DNA of 64,000 nucleotides. Source: Pyropia yezoensis. Taxonomy: Eukaryota > Rhodophyta > Bangiophyceae > Bangiales > Bangiaceae. The stretch spans positions 9,515,119 to 9,579,118 of the forward strand of contig CM020618.1 of assembly GCA_009829735.1 (NCBI GenBank), given 5' to 3'. The first letter of the stretch is position 1. Every line of letters begins with the position of its first letter. A model generated the notes under the pieces. It ran no database searches. It had not been told where the DNA came from and was given only the letters and a program-made list of their open reading frames with translations. Positions 1-11,164 of this stretch are shown piece after piece. Both the position numbers and the translations under genes were made by a program.

Positions 1-153
1 ACGGCGAGGAGGCGAGTATGCCCGGCTCGCGCGACGTTTGCCACGCCCAAGTGGGGCTGGCTGGGGCATAATAGCCCCAATGCGAGCCAACTCGGCTGTC
101 ATAAACTCCGCCACCGACTCGCAACTCGCGGTCGCCACTGCAGTACGAACGCG

Positions 154-2124
154 CTCCTCAAGTTGAGGAGTCTCGGAATTCTGTAGGGTTGCGGTCGACG
201 CGGCCAACCAGGAAATGGTGCGCACCAACGTGGTGATCATTATCTCTGAGGTTAGAGGCGTGGGCGGCAACACCAACTTGGGGTATACCGTCAGGAGGGT
301 GGCCCCCAAGTTGGGGGACACCGCGGTGGAAGACTCCACGGCCACGCTGATCGGGATGTTCCCGTGAGGTTGGAAAGGAACAAGAGGAAGCGGAGGGGCC
401 CGCCGAGGTGGCGGTACCCGGGTGTAACTGCGACCCCGACTTGGGGCCCCCGCAGTGGGTTGAGTCATATGGTCATCATAGGACGGCACGGCCATAACTA
501 TGGGCTTGTCCGGGGGTGGCGCAGTGTGGCGATCCACCCCCGGGGCATACGGGTAGTCCCCGATGCCCAACCCCTCTCGTAGGACCACACGGCCGTCGTG
601 AAGTTCACGAGCGACCCACACGAACTGGCGAAGTGCGCCATCGTCCTTGGGCCCACGAGTGGGGCGGCGCAACTTGTGCTCAATGCTCTCCTACTCGATA
701 AACTTATGGAGCCGGAGCATCTCCTCAAGTAGAGTGAGTTGTCCTGATGAGCACCCCTCAGCAACTAGCTGAGGGGTGAGCTGTTCCAAACCTTGGAGGA
801 GCCGGAGGGGGAGATGCCAGAGCATCCCCCGCCGCTGAACACAGGACACCCAGGTCGACATGACCTCGAGGAGCCACTGGGTGGCCAACATGGCCCACAC
901 CAGGTGATCAGGGGCAGCCGTCAACATGACGGAGCCGAAGTGGTCAAGCAACCGTGGCAACAACGCCGGGAACCCGTAGGGGACCTCAACTTGAGGCCAC
1001 CACTCGGGCTTCTTCGGATAGTACTGCTCCTTACTGGCAGCAGACTGTTGAGGAAACTCAAGTTGAGCCGAGGTCACCAAGTAGGGACCTCGCCGGAAGT
1101 CTTTCTCCATCCGCACATCAAAGTGATGAGTGTGCGGATCGGCCTCGTGGAGGTGCGGTGGGCGAGTTGCCACAGCGTCCCACGTGAAGGTCGGCAAGTC
1201 GCCGGGACCCGGGATAGTTCCCCCGCGGTCCACCATGGCCTTGGCACGCTGAACGTCCTCAACCTCCTCATCGTCCAGGAAGGCAAACTGGTCCGTCCTG
1301 AAGCCGGCAGGGAACCCGACCCTACGGGGATACTTCTCCCGTAGGCGGTCCCATACCCGGCCCATCGCTGCGCCAAGTCGGCCGCAGCGAAGAACAGTCA
1401 GCCCCTCCTCATAGAGAGGCCAAGCGGGGTAAAACCACCGCCCCAAGGCCTCACGCGGGACAACTTGTCCCGCCTCCGGGGGAGACCCCGCCGTCAACCC
1501 AAAGCCGGGTGACGCGGGAGTCCCGTCCCCCGGAGCGATCGCGGAGCCCCCGCCGGAAGTCCAGGCGGGCGCTGCACCGTAGGAGGTGTCCTCCATACGC
1601 TCGTCGAGAGAGTCCGTCTCCACTCCCGGGGTCGCCATGGCTCTCCCCAAGTTGGGGAGAGACGCTCTGGCTATCGCAGCACGAGACCCACCTCGAGTTG
1701 AGGGGGACTCGGATCGTGGGTATATTGGTGGCCTCCCCAGCGTGGGGCGGCCCAGTGGAAGGTGAAGGGGAGGTGGTGGTGATGGTGAAGTGTGAACTGA
1801 GGAGAGCAAGCTGCCGAGTGGGCAAGCTTGAGGAGAGGGGCGGTCAACGTGACCGCCTCCACATCCGTGTTACGTACTCGATGGGGGACAGCAAGTCGCG
1901 CCCCCAACGCCGAGACGTGCGTTTACGCACCCCCTCACAGGGCCGACCGGGTCGGTCGGAACTGAGGAGAGGGGAGTGTGGCAGTATTGACCCCAGGTAG
2001 AGGGGCAACACGGGCCATGCAAGGGGCGGCAGGCCACTAGCCTGATCCGTTCCTCCCCCTGCATTTGGGTCCATATTCCCTAAGTTTGGGATAGTTAGCT
2101 TAGTAGTAAATCCAACTTGGATTT
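154..2124. repeat. Train of odd-length perfect palindromes centred on CAAGTTG/CAACTTG
   Basis: Perfect mirror-complement palindromes with a 1-nt centre lie at 154-170, 303-317, 984-996, 1057-1067, 1455-1473, 1641-1661 and 2108-2124; arms are 5 to 10 bp. Related ones with a different or 3-nt centre lie at 596-610, 883-895, 918-932 and 1839-1857. The arms differ from site to site, while the core CAA-N-TTG (or CAACATG/CAACGTG) recurs, so this is not a simple tandem repeat. Function is unknown. Confidence 0.8.
691..1809 (-). CDS. Conserved reading frame of unknown function in family R element
   Basis: An open frame of about 370 codons. The stretch around 790-1350 is clearly shared with copy B (about 9998-10700) at the protein level. 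Differences between the copies are mostly conservative (D/E, K/R, F/Y, S/T), as expected for a translated sequence. It includes a block KEQYYPKK followed by a Trp-rich motif. I recognise no domain. Relative to the polypurine tract and 3' LTR the frame is antisense. It could be an accessory protein or an odd Gag. Start codon not determined. Confidence 0.45.
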   Translation of the reverse strand: MLSSVHTSPSPPPPLHLPLGRPTLGRPPIYPRSESPSTRGGSRAAIARASLPNLGRAMATPGVETDSLDERMEDTSYGAAPAWTSGGGSAIAPGDGTPASPGFGLTAGSPPEAGQVVPREALGRWFYPAWPLYEEGLTVLRCGRLGAAMGRVWDRLREKYPRRVGFPAGFRTDQFAFLDDEEVEDVQRAKAMVDRGGTIPGPGDLPTFTWDAVATRPPHLHEADPHTHHFDVRMEKDFRRGPYLVTSAQLEFPQQSAASKEQYYPKKPEWWPQVEVPYGFPALLPRLLDHFGSVMLTAAPDHLVWAMLATQWLLEVMSTWVSCVQRRGMLWHLPLRLLQGLEQLTPQLVAEGCSSGQLTLLEEMLRLHKFIE

Positions 2125-2443
2125 GAGGGTTTTCTGCATTTGTCGTCTTAAATTTTCGTGTGGCCCGGTGGGCAGGTGCTGGGGTGGGAGATTCTGAGTG
2201 GCGAGATTCTGAGGGGACCCTGGGGGGATAAGGGGAGGGACAGCGGGGCTTGGCCCTGCGTCCCCGTCCCGACCAAGAAACTGTTGGACCACACACCATC
2301 CTCTTGTTTGTCAGTGGGGGGTTTGCCCCGTAACAGGGACAGAGTGTGTGCGACTTGCACTTCTTCCGGTTCCCCCGACACGGGAGGCAGCCCTAGCACA
2401 CCGCCCCAACTTGGGTGCGTGTGTGCTAGTGGTTTTTGCCACA
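2004..2443 (+). repeat. 3' LTR of family R copy A
   Basis: About 440 bp, matching 8883-9325 and 11165-11606 in reverse complement. It ends in TTTTTGCCACA, giving the usual CA end. It contains the 17-bp palindrome AAATCCAACTTGGATTT at 2108-2124, which is also intact in the two LTRs of copy B. The same LTR carries the CCCAAGTTGGG core near 2405. Confidence 0.7.
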
Positions 2444-3708
2444 TGGCGCAGCAGCACCGCCGCCTGTTGGCCACCCACCACAGCAGCCGGCGCGGAGGCG
2501 GGTGCCGTCGCCGCGGTCCGCCGCCGCATCCCGCGCGCCGCCCGGGCACTAGGCCGGCAACCCCCCCGCCCCCCCCCCTCCGAATTCTCCCGCCGGATCC
2601 TCCCTCCACCCCCCCCCCCATACGTGGCGACCACCGCTGGCAGCCACCGCCGCACCGCGCCCAGCAGCGCGAGCACCCCCCCCCCCCCCCCCCACCCGGC
2701 GCCGATATCGCGGGCGCCGCAGCCGGCTCAGCAAACAGGGTCTCACCCCACGCTTCTTCGCCCTGTGGATCGCAGCCCCCCCCCCGCCGCCGCGAAGGGT
2801 GGCAGGCGCCCGCCGGGCAGGCAGATGGCCACCGGACAAGCGGCCGCCGCCCGCAGCGTGAGGATGCCCGCCCGCGTCCGCGCCGCTGAGCGGCAGCCGC
2901 GACAACGCCGTCCCGCGGCCGTCATCACGGGGACGTACCCCCCCCGCCCCCGCGTAACAGGCGCCGCGCCCATCCCCCCGCCCCCCTAAGCGTCGCCGCT
3001 TTGGCGGTCGCCCCGACCATCGCCACCGACACGGCCGCCGCCGCCACCACCGCGGCCGCCGCCACAGGGGTCGTAGTGAGCGTGGCGACCAGCACTCGCG
3101 TGGGGCGACTGAGACCGAGCCTCCATATAGGTGGGGAGGGACAGCCGAGGCGCGGCGCGCTTGCAGGCTGTCGGTCCCGGCGGTGGCGCTCAGCGGCTGC
3201 GGCGCCCCACGCCGACGGGTGCCACTGGCCAAAGGAGGCGGGAGGGCCGCCCCCGCCGCTTCCGTCGCCGTCACCGCCGCCGTGCCACTACCGCCGCCGC
3301 CGCCGCCGCTGACGCCGCTGCCGCCGCCGCCGCCGCCGGGCCTGACGAGAGGAATCACGCCTCTGGCCCAGCCGCCGGCGCCGGCGCCGGCGCCGCTACC
3401 GTCCCGTTGCTGAAACCTTTCAAGCAAGAGCGTTCTCCGAGAAGATGTCGCGCTCCTCGCGGGTCATAGACACGTTGAGGCGACCGCTGCCAGCGACCCA
3501 CCAACCCGCCCGAGGCCGTCAGGAGGGTCGCATCGATCGTCTAGACGTCCACTACGATGTGTTTCAGTAACTGGCATGCATTACACCGTCACAGCTCGAG
3601 TTACTGAACGCAGGGAACGCACGCCGTGGCCCAACTTGCCCGACGCCACCCCCCACCCTCCCCCGCCCCCCCCCGCCCTACAACAACCCGCACCCTTCCT
3701 ACTGTATG
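2444..3708. other. GC-rich spacer, no gene recognised
   Basis: Low-complexity C/G-rich DNA with Pro, Gly and Arg-rich frames open on both strands and no recognisable domain. An inverted repeat TTCAGTAACT / AGTTACTGAA lies at 3563-3572 and 3599-3608 with a 26-nt gap. The last 50 bp before the transposon are C-rich. Confidence 0.5.
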
Positions 3709-3710
3709 TA

Positions 3711-3737
3711 CAGTCCGTACCCAATTTTATCCGTACG
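3711..3737 (+). repeat. Left terminal inverted repeat of the Tc1/mariner element
   Basis: Pairs with 17822-17848 with about one mismatch within the first 27 bp; begins CAGTC directly after the TA duplication. Confidence 0.85.
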
Positions 3738-3892
3738 CTTCTGAGAGAATTTTGAGATGCCAGATCCGGGTGAAAATGAGTCATCTGGGGCGAGATCACC
3801 GCATTCCGCGCGTGACCCGAGTGCTACGGCACGGCTCATATAAAACAGCCCATAGATTAGCGCCCGGGACCACACCGAGGTAGGCAGGCGCC

Positions 3893-4653
3893 ATGGCGGG
3901 CTCACCACGTCGCCCCCTGTCCGACGGCGAGCGCGCTGCCATCATGGCCCTCCTGCAACAGGGCAACTCCCTGCTGGCTATCGGTACAGCTTTGGGCCGC
4001 TCGAGGAGCACCGTCGCCTACGCGGATATGGCCATGCGCGCGGCGGCAGCCCGCGCCGTGGTGGACAAGTGCGGCCGTCCCAAGATTTTGTCGGACCGTG
4101 AGCTTCGTGGCATCAAACGGTCGATGGACGAGAGCGGATTTACCTCTGTGGCCGCCCTGGCGGAGATGGTCAACACCACGCGCTCTGGGGCATGGGGCGG
4201 GCCGAGAAAGGGCGCAATGTCAGCCTCCACTGTCCGTGGGGCCGTCCAGGCCCTGAGATTCCACTCTCGGACGGCCTCCGAGAAACCTTTCCTGTCGGAG
4301 AAGAACTTCTCCAAGCGCCTGGTGTGCGCGACAGCGCGCCGGGGCTGGACGGCTCAGTGGGCCTCCGTGCTATTCACCGACGAGAGCTACTTCGTGGTGC
4401 GAGACGCCACCTCGTCGCGCGTGTGGCGCCGCAACGGCGAGCGGTACCCCCCGCATCGCCTGCGCCTCACCTTCAAGAGCGGGCGTCAGACAGTGATGGT
4501 GTGGGGGGGGGTTTCGGCGCGCGGCCGGACGCCTCTGGTGCGCGTGGAAGGTTCCATGAATGCGGCCAAGTACTCCGGTGTGCTGGAGGACTACGTCATG
4601 CACCAGATTTGTGCGGACTACGGCACCCCGGACGCTGCGTGGCTGATCTCTGT
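3893..4653 (+). pseudogene. Tc1/mariner transposase, N-terminal and first catalytic part
   Basis: Starts at the ATG of MAGSPRRPLSDGER. Residues 1-60 form a helix-turn-helix-like region (LSDGERAAIMALLQQG; SRSTVAYADM), followed by a basic linker with the GRP-type motif CGRPKILSDREL. The DDE domain begins about residue 155 with VLFTDESYF, which supplies the first catalytic Asp. VMVWGGVSARG and YSGVLEDYV are standard Tc1 blocks. The frame stops being transposase after PDAAWLIS, where the truncated Ty3/gypsy element begins. The second catalytic Asp is not in this part, so the gene cannot be active as it stands. Confidence 0.88.
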
Positions 4654-6249
4654 GCAGTATTTGGTACTGTCCCTTGACTGGTTGCATAAGCTCGTTCCCT
4701 CGGAACTTCTGGTGTCTGACATAGACCCAGTCACCTGTTAACAGGGTTGCGTTGCGTACCCGTAGTCGGGCGTCGAAGTTCTTCTTCGAACGAAGTTGTG
4801 TACGGTCAAGGGCACCCTTTGAGCTTAGGTATCATCCACGATAGCTTGGCCAACCAAGCCAAGTGGATTCACTTGGCCGGTCGGCCCTGCGGTATGTCAT
4901 ACCGAGTGCATCTTCCCGGTGGCAGCGTCAGGCTACCGACGCCCATCGGCATGACCCACTCCAGTGGCGCAATGTTCGTGCTCCGGTGGGGCCTGGCATT
5001 GTATGCCAGGGTCAATACGGACAGGAGCCTGTCCCACGTGTTCGTGTGCTCCGCCACGTAGCGTTGGAGCATCTTGACGATGGTGCGCGTGATCCGCTCC
5101 ACCTGCCCGTTGGCTTGCGGGTCGTTGTCGGATGCCGGACGTGGTTCGATAACGAACATGCCCATGACCTAAGTGCAGAATACTGACGTAAGGTTCGCTC
5201 CGTTCTCGGAGAGCAGTTGCTTCAAGACTCCGTAAGCACTGATCCAGTGGTCAGCCACTGCGTTCATGATCGTGTATGCCGTGTCATTCGGAATGGCTAC
5301 TGTCGTGACAGCTTGGTGAAGCGGTCCGACATGACCAGGATGTACCTGTTCCCTTCTTCCGCTACCGGAAGTGGCCCGAGTATGTCGATATCGACTTGCT
5401 CGTTGGGCCCATCGGGTGGGAATAGCTTCAGAGCGGATGCCCGCCTATGAAGACTCATACGATTCCGCGCACACGGGTGGCAGCCACGCACGTGGTCGAC
5501 TACGTCGACGGCCATTACCGCCCAGTAAAAGAACCTCGGCATTGCTGCGAACATGCGCGAACACCTCGGGTGTCCGGCTGTAGGGTTCTCGTGTTCTTGT
5601 TCCATAACGGCTTGTCGTAAGGACACAGGAACCACGAGTTGATGTCGTCCATCGGCGGGTGCCCGCCGGTATATGAGTCCGTCTTCATTCTCCGAGAAGA
5701 TGCCGGCCGTGCCGGCAAGGAGGTTTGCGCGATGGCGTTTACAGTCATCTTCATAGGCCTGTGCCTCGCGGAAGTCCGCGAGGGTCAATGGGCACGCTCG
5801 GTGTGCCATGGTATGGTCAACCATACCTTGGGTGGCGTTACCTACCATGCAAACCGGTATTTCCGGGATGTCCCCGTCCACCTGTCGGGTGTCCCCGCTC
5901 GGTGTATCGAGTCGAGACAGCGCGTCTCCCAGATGACGGGTGGCGCCGGCCTTATGTATGGTCCGGTAATCGTGCTCGGCAATCCTTAGCCTCCACCGGG
6001 CTATCCGTCCATGTCTGTCGGAATCCTTGTCACCAAGGTTGAGGAGCCATTGTAACGGCTCGTGGTCGGTCCTCACGATGAACCTGGATCCTTCCAGGTA
6101 TGGCCAGAGCAGTTTTACTGCCCATATGACTCCGAGGCACTCGCGCTCGGTGGCACTATAGTTACGCTCAGCCGGGTTGAGTGTCCGGCTGAAGTACCCT
6201 ACCGGATGTAGGTCCGGGATAGCATGATCAAGGTGCATCCTACTTGGGT
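4654..6249 (-). pseudogene. Ty3/gypsy 1 RNase H and integrase region
   Basis: Shows RNase H blocks (GYFSRTLNPAERNYSATERE, then RTDHEPLQWLL), an H-H-C-C zinc-binding region (H near AGHPRCSR, then CHPCARN), integrase core motifs (DILGPLP; ASDNDPQANGQVERITRTIV) and, at the far end, a GDWVYV...KGQYQIL module like the GPY/F segment. A fossil Pol fragment with several frame breaks. Confidence 0.8.
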
Positions 6250-6254
6250 ATCGC

Positions 6255-7175
6255 TGTGAGGACCCACCCAAAACCGGGGAGCCCTCAACGTACTCGTGGG
6301 GGTGTCAGCGGGCCCTGCGAGCCAATGGGGCGGCGGGGAACGGGGAAGAGGACGGTGGTCTCGACGGGGGTGGGTCTGGGGAAGAAGATGGGCGCGACGT
6401 CGGCGGGGATCGAGGGTACAAAAGGTAAACAGTGTTTTTGGTCTGTGTCTGTGGTTGCCCCTCTCGTCTCCCCCGGTGGCGCCGACACCCACGCACTATG
6501 TACTCGCGTCGGGGCACCCGAGGTGCCCCAAAGCATGCGTTTCCCCATCGCACCGCCGGTAGGCACAGAACGGTCCAAAAACAAAGCATGTCTCTCAGAA
6601 CAAAGCATGGGCGGGCGTGCGCACTAAAGGAGTGCAGCCCCAGTTTGCCCGAAACGAAGGGGGTCCCGTGGATGGCGCCCAGCGCGCCCCACTAGCCGGC
6701 TCCACACGCCGATCGGCCAGAAGGTCCGACTGACTGTAAGGGCCAGCAAGGCCAAATTCAATCAATCCAAAAGCCGGCGAGCCAGTCATATCGCACTCAG
6801 CCGCCAGCGAGGATGTGCGGTGTCCTCAGTGTCGGTGAATCATGTGACTGGTCCTTGATGCCAGCTTTCAAGCAGCGCAGGGAATAAAATTCAGGCAGCA
6901 CAGACGGGGATGTCCGCCCGTGGTTGGTCGACGATGTCACTCGCTCCTCGTTGTCGAGTTTCGACGTCCATGACAGGGTTCCGACAGAGCGTTGACGGCG
7001 GCTTTCGTGCGGTCGGCCGACGTCCGAAAAATGTCATGGATACAGCGTGGTGTCGCCCAGGGTAGTGGGGAATTGATGTGTCTTGGGGGGAGTTATCGGG
7101 GCCGGACATGTAAGGAGAGGTCCCAGTCCATATCCCCTGGGTTCCGGGTGGCGATTTAAGGGGCAAATCCTTACA
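6255..7175. repeat. Solo-LTR-like repeat X, copy 1 (about 921 bp)
   Basis: Starts TGTGAGGACCCACCC and ends CCTTACA, so the ends are TGT...ACA. Flanking 5-mers are atcgc (6250-6254) and atctc (7176-7180), a 4-of-5 match consistent with an aged target duplication. It interrupts retrotransposon 1 between the RT and RNase H parts. Copy 2 is at 15629-16500. No coding capacity recognised. Confidence 0.65.
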
Positions 7176-7178
7176 ATC

Positions 7179-8192
7179 TCAGGCATTGACATCGATGACG
7201 AAGGTTCCGCGTCTATGCGGCAACGCAAGCACGGGTGGGGCTAGCAGGGCTTGCTTGAGCAGCTCGAATGCCTCTCCCTCGCTCGGAGAGGGAGGTTGGA
7301 GTACCTTTGGCAAAGCGCTGCTCGTCAGAACCGTCAACGGTTTGGCTATACGAGCGAAGTCCTTGACGAACCGTCGGTATACGTTGCACATCCCCAGCAA
7401 GCTCTTCAGCTGTGTCTGGGTGGTCGGGTATCGCGCATCCCGGAGTGCCCGGGTATTAGCTTCGAGCACTCCCAGTTTACCTGGTGTGATCTGGTGACCC
7501 AGGTACTCGACGGTTTGTTGAAAGAAGGCGCACTTCTTGAGACGCAGGGTAACCCCGGCGTTCCGCAAGAGGGTGAGTACCTCGTCGACATGTTGCACTT
7601 GGTCATCCATGTTACGCGAGAAGACGATGACATAGTCCCGGTACAATAGGCAGTTCCGCCACTTCACTCCCGACAGTATACTGTCGATAGCCCGCTGGAA
7701 AGTGGCGGGGGCGTTGGACAATCCGAAGGGCATCCTTAGGAGCTCGTGCACTCCACTGTGACAGACGAACGCTGTCTTGGGGATATCCTCCTCTGCCACT
7801 GGGATCTGCCAGTACCCGGCATTGCAGTCGATAGTGGTAAACACTGTGGCTTCCCCCAGGGACTCGATACTCTCGTCCATCCTTGGTAAAGGGTATGAGT
7901 CTTTCTTGGTGACCAAGTTGAGGCGTCGATAATCGATGCAGAACCGAGGGGTTTGATCCTTCCTCGGTACGATAACGACTGGGGCGCCCCACTCCGACAT
8001 CGAAGGTCGGATCAACTTAGCTTCGCTCATCCTCTTCACTTCTCCGTCAACGATCTCTCTTTGCATAGGTCCCGCGCGGTGCGGTTGAGACCGCGCTGGT
8101 CGTGCACCTGGTACCAGGTATATACGATGTTGGGTTTCCCCAATGGTATCCAGGGCCCCGCCGGTCCACATGACGTCATGCTTTCTTAGCAT
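7179..8192 (-). pseudogene. Ty3/gypsy 1 reverse transcriptase
   Basis: Typical RT blocks in order: KRMSEAKLIRPSMSEWGAPV, FCIDYRRLNLVTKKDSYPLP, FTTIDCNAGYWQIPV, FGLSNAPATFQRAID, then the catalytic block region, VEYLGHQITPGKLGV and the thumb/connection YRRFVKDFARIAKPL. The start of RNase H (GTFVIDVNA) lies at the left end, directly against repeat X. Part of a fossil element. Confidence 0.85.
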
Positions 8193-8209
8193 CCGTCGTA
8201 CCCCTTCGG

Positions 8210-8882
8210 CTACCGAAAGGGAAGGAGGTCGAGGTCAGCCTCGGCCAGGGCCTTCAAGGCTTCTTCGTCCTTCGGCGGAATGTCCGCCGGAGATGGTGAA
8301 TGATTAGGCTTCCCGGCTTCGGGTTCCTTCAGCTCGGTGGTCTCGGCGACCGCCAGTACCTCAAGTGGTTCAACTTGACCTTCCTTGCCAGGGGCAGGGA
8401 TGTCTCCTTCGTACAGCTCTGCGATCCCGAGGATAGTCCCTTTCGGAAGGGTGACTGCCTTACGGCGATAGTTCGCCATCACCAGCAGTGATGACAACCC
8501 CACTGGGAGGTATACGATACCGTTGGCCATGGTCAGCCCATGGCGCTTGTAGGCTCGTAGGTTGGACTGGACTCTGCAGCTGCCTGCGAGGTCACAGATA
8601 ACCGGGACGACTGTCTCCAATAACGGCTCAAAGCGAGTCCGCTTGGCCAGCCGCAGTGTCTTCGGCTCTACGCTTGCGTATACCTCAGCCACGTTTACGT
8701 GGCTCCCTTGTAGCGTCAGGTCCCTGACGATAGCTTTCTATCCTAACGTCGTCCCGTCGGCCGCTTCGAGCTCCACGGTCCTCCGGCCCGGCCGGACTGC
8801 ATCTACGTGAACGTTGATGAAGGTGCACCCCAATATGCAGGGCACCGATAGGGTCTCACATACCAGGAAGTCGACTTCCGTG
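8210..8882 (-). pseudogene. Ty3/gypsy 1 protease-proximal region
   Basis: The segment SVPCILGCTFI near 8790-8840 resembles the end of a retroviral-type aspartic protease (hydrophobic-LG-D/C-F). The frame from 8692 to 8210 is the protease-to-RT linker. The family R copy B element abuts it at 8883. A fossil, broken. Confidence 0.6.
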
Positions 8883-9325
8883 TGTGGCAAAAACCACTCG
8901 CACAAACGGCACCCAAGTTGGGGCGGTGCGCATGGGCTACCTCCCGTGTCGGGGGAATCGCAAGAAGTGCAAGTGGCACACACTCTATCCCTGTTGTGGG
9001 GCAAACCCCCCCCGACAAAACAAGAAGATGGTGTGTGAACCAACAGTTTCTTGGTCCGGACGGGGAAGCGAGGCCAAGCTCCGCTGTCCCTCCCCTTATC
9101 CCCCCAGGGTCCCCTCAGATTCTCGCCACTCGGAATCTCCCACCCCAGCACCTGCCCACCGGGCCACGCGAAAATTCAATACGATAAAATGCAGAAAACC
9201 CTAAAATCCAAGTTGGATTTACTACTAAGCTAACTATCCCTTACTTAGGGAATATGGACCCAAATGCATGGGGAGAAACGGGTCAGGCTAGCTGCCTGCC
9301 GCCCCTTGCATGGCACGTGTTGCCC
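8883..9325 (-). repeat. 3' LTR of family R copy B
   Basis: Matches 11165-11606 and 2004-2443. Contains the palindrome AAATCCAAGTTGGATTT near 9204-9221. Confidence 0.75.
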
Positions 9326-9909
9326 CCCTACCTGGGGTCAATACTGCCACACTCCCGTCTCCTCAGTTCCGACTGACCCGGTCGCCCCTGTGAGGGGGTA
9401 CAAAAGCGCACATCGCGGCATTGGGGGCGCGACTTGCTGTCCCCCCGGTACGTCACGCGGACGTGGTGGCGGTCACGTCGACCGCCCCTCTCCTCAAGCT
9501 TGCCCACCTGGCAGCTGGATCATATCGGTGCTCACCTTACCAACACCTCCTCCACCAACACATCCCCTTCACGATAACCTGGGCCGCCCCACGCTGGGGA
9601 GGCCACCCGTCTACCCACGATCAGAGTCCCCCTCAACTCGAGGCGGGCCTGGTGCAGCTGCAACCGAGTCGTCTCTCCCTAACTTGGGGAGAGCCATGGT
9701 GACCCCGGGGTTGCAGACTGACTCCGTGGGCGAACGAATGGAGGACACACCCGACGATGTAGCGCCCGCCGGGACTTCCGGCGGGGGCTCCACGGTCGCT
9801 CCGGGTATGGGACGCCCGCGTCACCCGGCTTTGGGTTGGCGGCGGGAGCTCCCCCGGAAGTAGGCCCCGTTATTCCACGTGAGGCCTTGGGGAGGTCGTT
9901 CTACCCCCC

Positions 9910-10716
9910 TTGGCCCCTGTACGAGGAGGGGTTGACGGTTATCCGCTGTGGCCGACTTGGCACAGCGATGAGTCGCGTCTGGGACCGCCCACGGGAGAAG
10001 TTCCCCGTCGGGTCGGGTTTCCTGCCGACTTCAAGACGGACCGGTTTGCCTTCCTGGATGAGGACGAGGTCGAAGACGTGCAGCGGGCCAAGAACTTGTT
10101 GGCCCGCGGGGGTACTATCGCGGGCACCAGCGACGTGCCGTCCTTCACTTGGGACGCGGTGGCAACTCGCGCCCCGTACCTACGTGACTTCGATCCGCAC
10201 AGTCATCACTTCGCCGTGCGGATGGAGAAGGACTACCGGCGAAGTCCCTACTTGGTGACCTCGTCTCAACTCGAGCTTCCGCAGCAGTCGCCTGCTAGCA
10301 AGGAGCAGTACTATCCCAAGAAGCCCGGGTGGTGGCCTCAAGTCGAGGTCCCCTATGGGCTCCTGACGCTGCTTCAACGGTTGATCTACCACTTCGGCTC
10401 GGTCATGTTGACGGCTAGCCCGGACCACCTGGTGTTCGCCATGTTGGCAACCCAGTAGCTCCTTGAGGTCATGTCGACCTGTGTGTCTTGTGTCCAGCGG
10501 CGGGGAATGCTCTGGCATCTTCCCCCCCGGCTTATCCAAGGTTTGGAGCAGCTCAACCCTCAGCTAGTTGCTGAGGGGTGCCCGTCAGGACAGCTCACTC
10601 TACTCGAGGAGATGCTGCATCTCCATAAGCTCATTGCGTGGGAGAGCATCGAGAAAAAGTTGCGCCGATCTTCCCGCGGGCCCAAGGACGATGGCACACT
10701 TCGCCAGTTCGCTTAG
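9910..10716 (+). pseudogene. Conserved antisense reading frame of family R copy B
   Basis: Protein-level match to the minus-strand frame 691-1809 of copy A: shared blocks FAFLD, EVEDVQRAK, FTWDAVATR, VRMEKD, KEQYYPKK, GSVMLTA and QLTLLEEML. Upstream parts of the same protein lie in 9264-9910. It runs opposite to the LTR orientation. Function unknown. The frame is not intact in this copy. Confidence 0.5.
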
Positions 10717-11144
10717 GTCGGCCGTGAACTTCATGACGGCCGCGTGGTCCTCGGTTGGAATCGGGGACTACCCGTATGCCCCGGGGGTGGAGCGCCACAC
10801 TGCGCCTCCCCAGGACAAGGCAATCGTGGTAGCCGCGGCTCATCAGAAGTGTCACCCGAGTGAACTCCCGACTGAGTCGGGGTGGCCTGTTGCCCGCCCG
10901 CACTTCCAGTCCTGCTGGCTTGAGGGACCTCTAGTCCCTCTACGACCCCAGGTAAACCTACCTGTGTCTCACCAGTACTCGAAGGCACTGAAGTACGTGC
11001 GTCACCCGTGTACTCCCCGGACGACGGGGGGTCCGAACTAGCCATGTTGGCTGACGATCCGTATGACACGGTCCAAGTCCACCGTTCCTCCGAGACAAAG
11101 GGCCCCCTACACCCGGGTGCACCCGGAGGTAAAGTTTACCTCTG

Positions 11145-11162
11145 TCCCCTGCTGCTCCACCA
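11145..11162 (-). other. Primer-binding site of family R copy B
   Basis: TGGTGGAGCAGCAGGGGA on the minus strand, two bases inside the 5' LTR end. It begins TGG, complementary to a tRNA 3' CCA end. The same 17-18 nt sit next to the LTR of retrotransposon 1 at 17048-17065, which supports both assignments. Confidence 0.7.
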
Positions 11163-11164
11163 AA

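Larger units (their letters stand above)
1..2443 (+). mobile_element. Family R LTR element, copy A (5' part outside window)
   Basis: This is an old LTR-type element running left to right and cut by the window edge. Its 3' LTR is at 2004-2443, preceded by a purine-rich tract (about 1994-2003) that suits a polypurine tract. The internal part matches 9326-11145 in inverted orientation, so a second member of the family is present as copy B. No reverse transcriptase or integrase is visible, so it looks non-autonomous. The only conserved reading frame runs on the opposite strand. It looks broken and moderately old. Family assignment beyond 'LTR element' is not possible from the sequence. Confidence 0.65.

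Noticed and set aside
793-1344. Plus-strand frame of 183 codons in family R copy A, matched at 10180-10539 minus in copy B
   Set aside because: It follows the element's LTR direction but its composition and substitutions look like a shadow of the antisense frame; kept only as an alternative.
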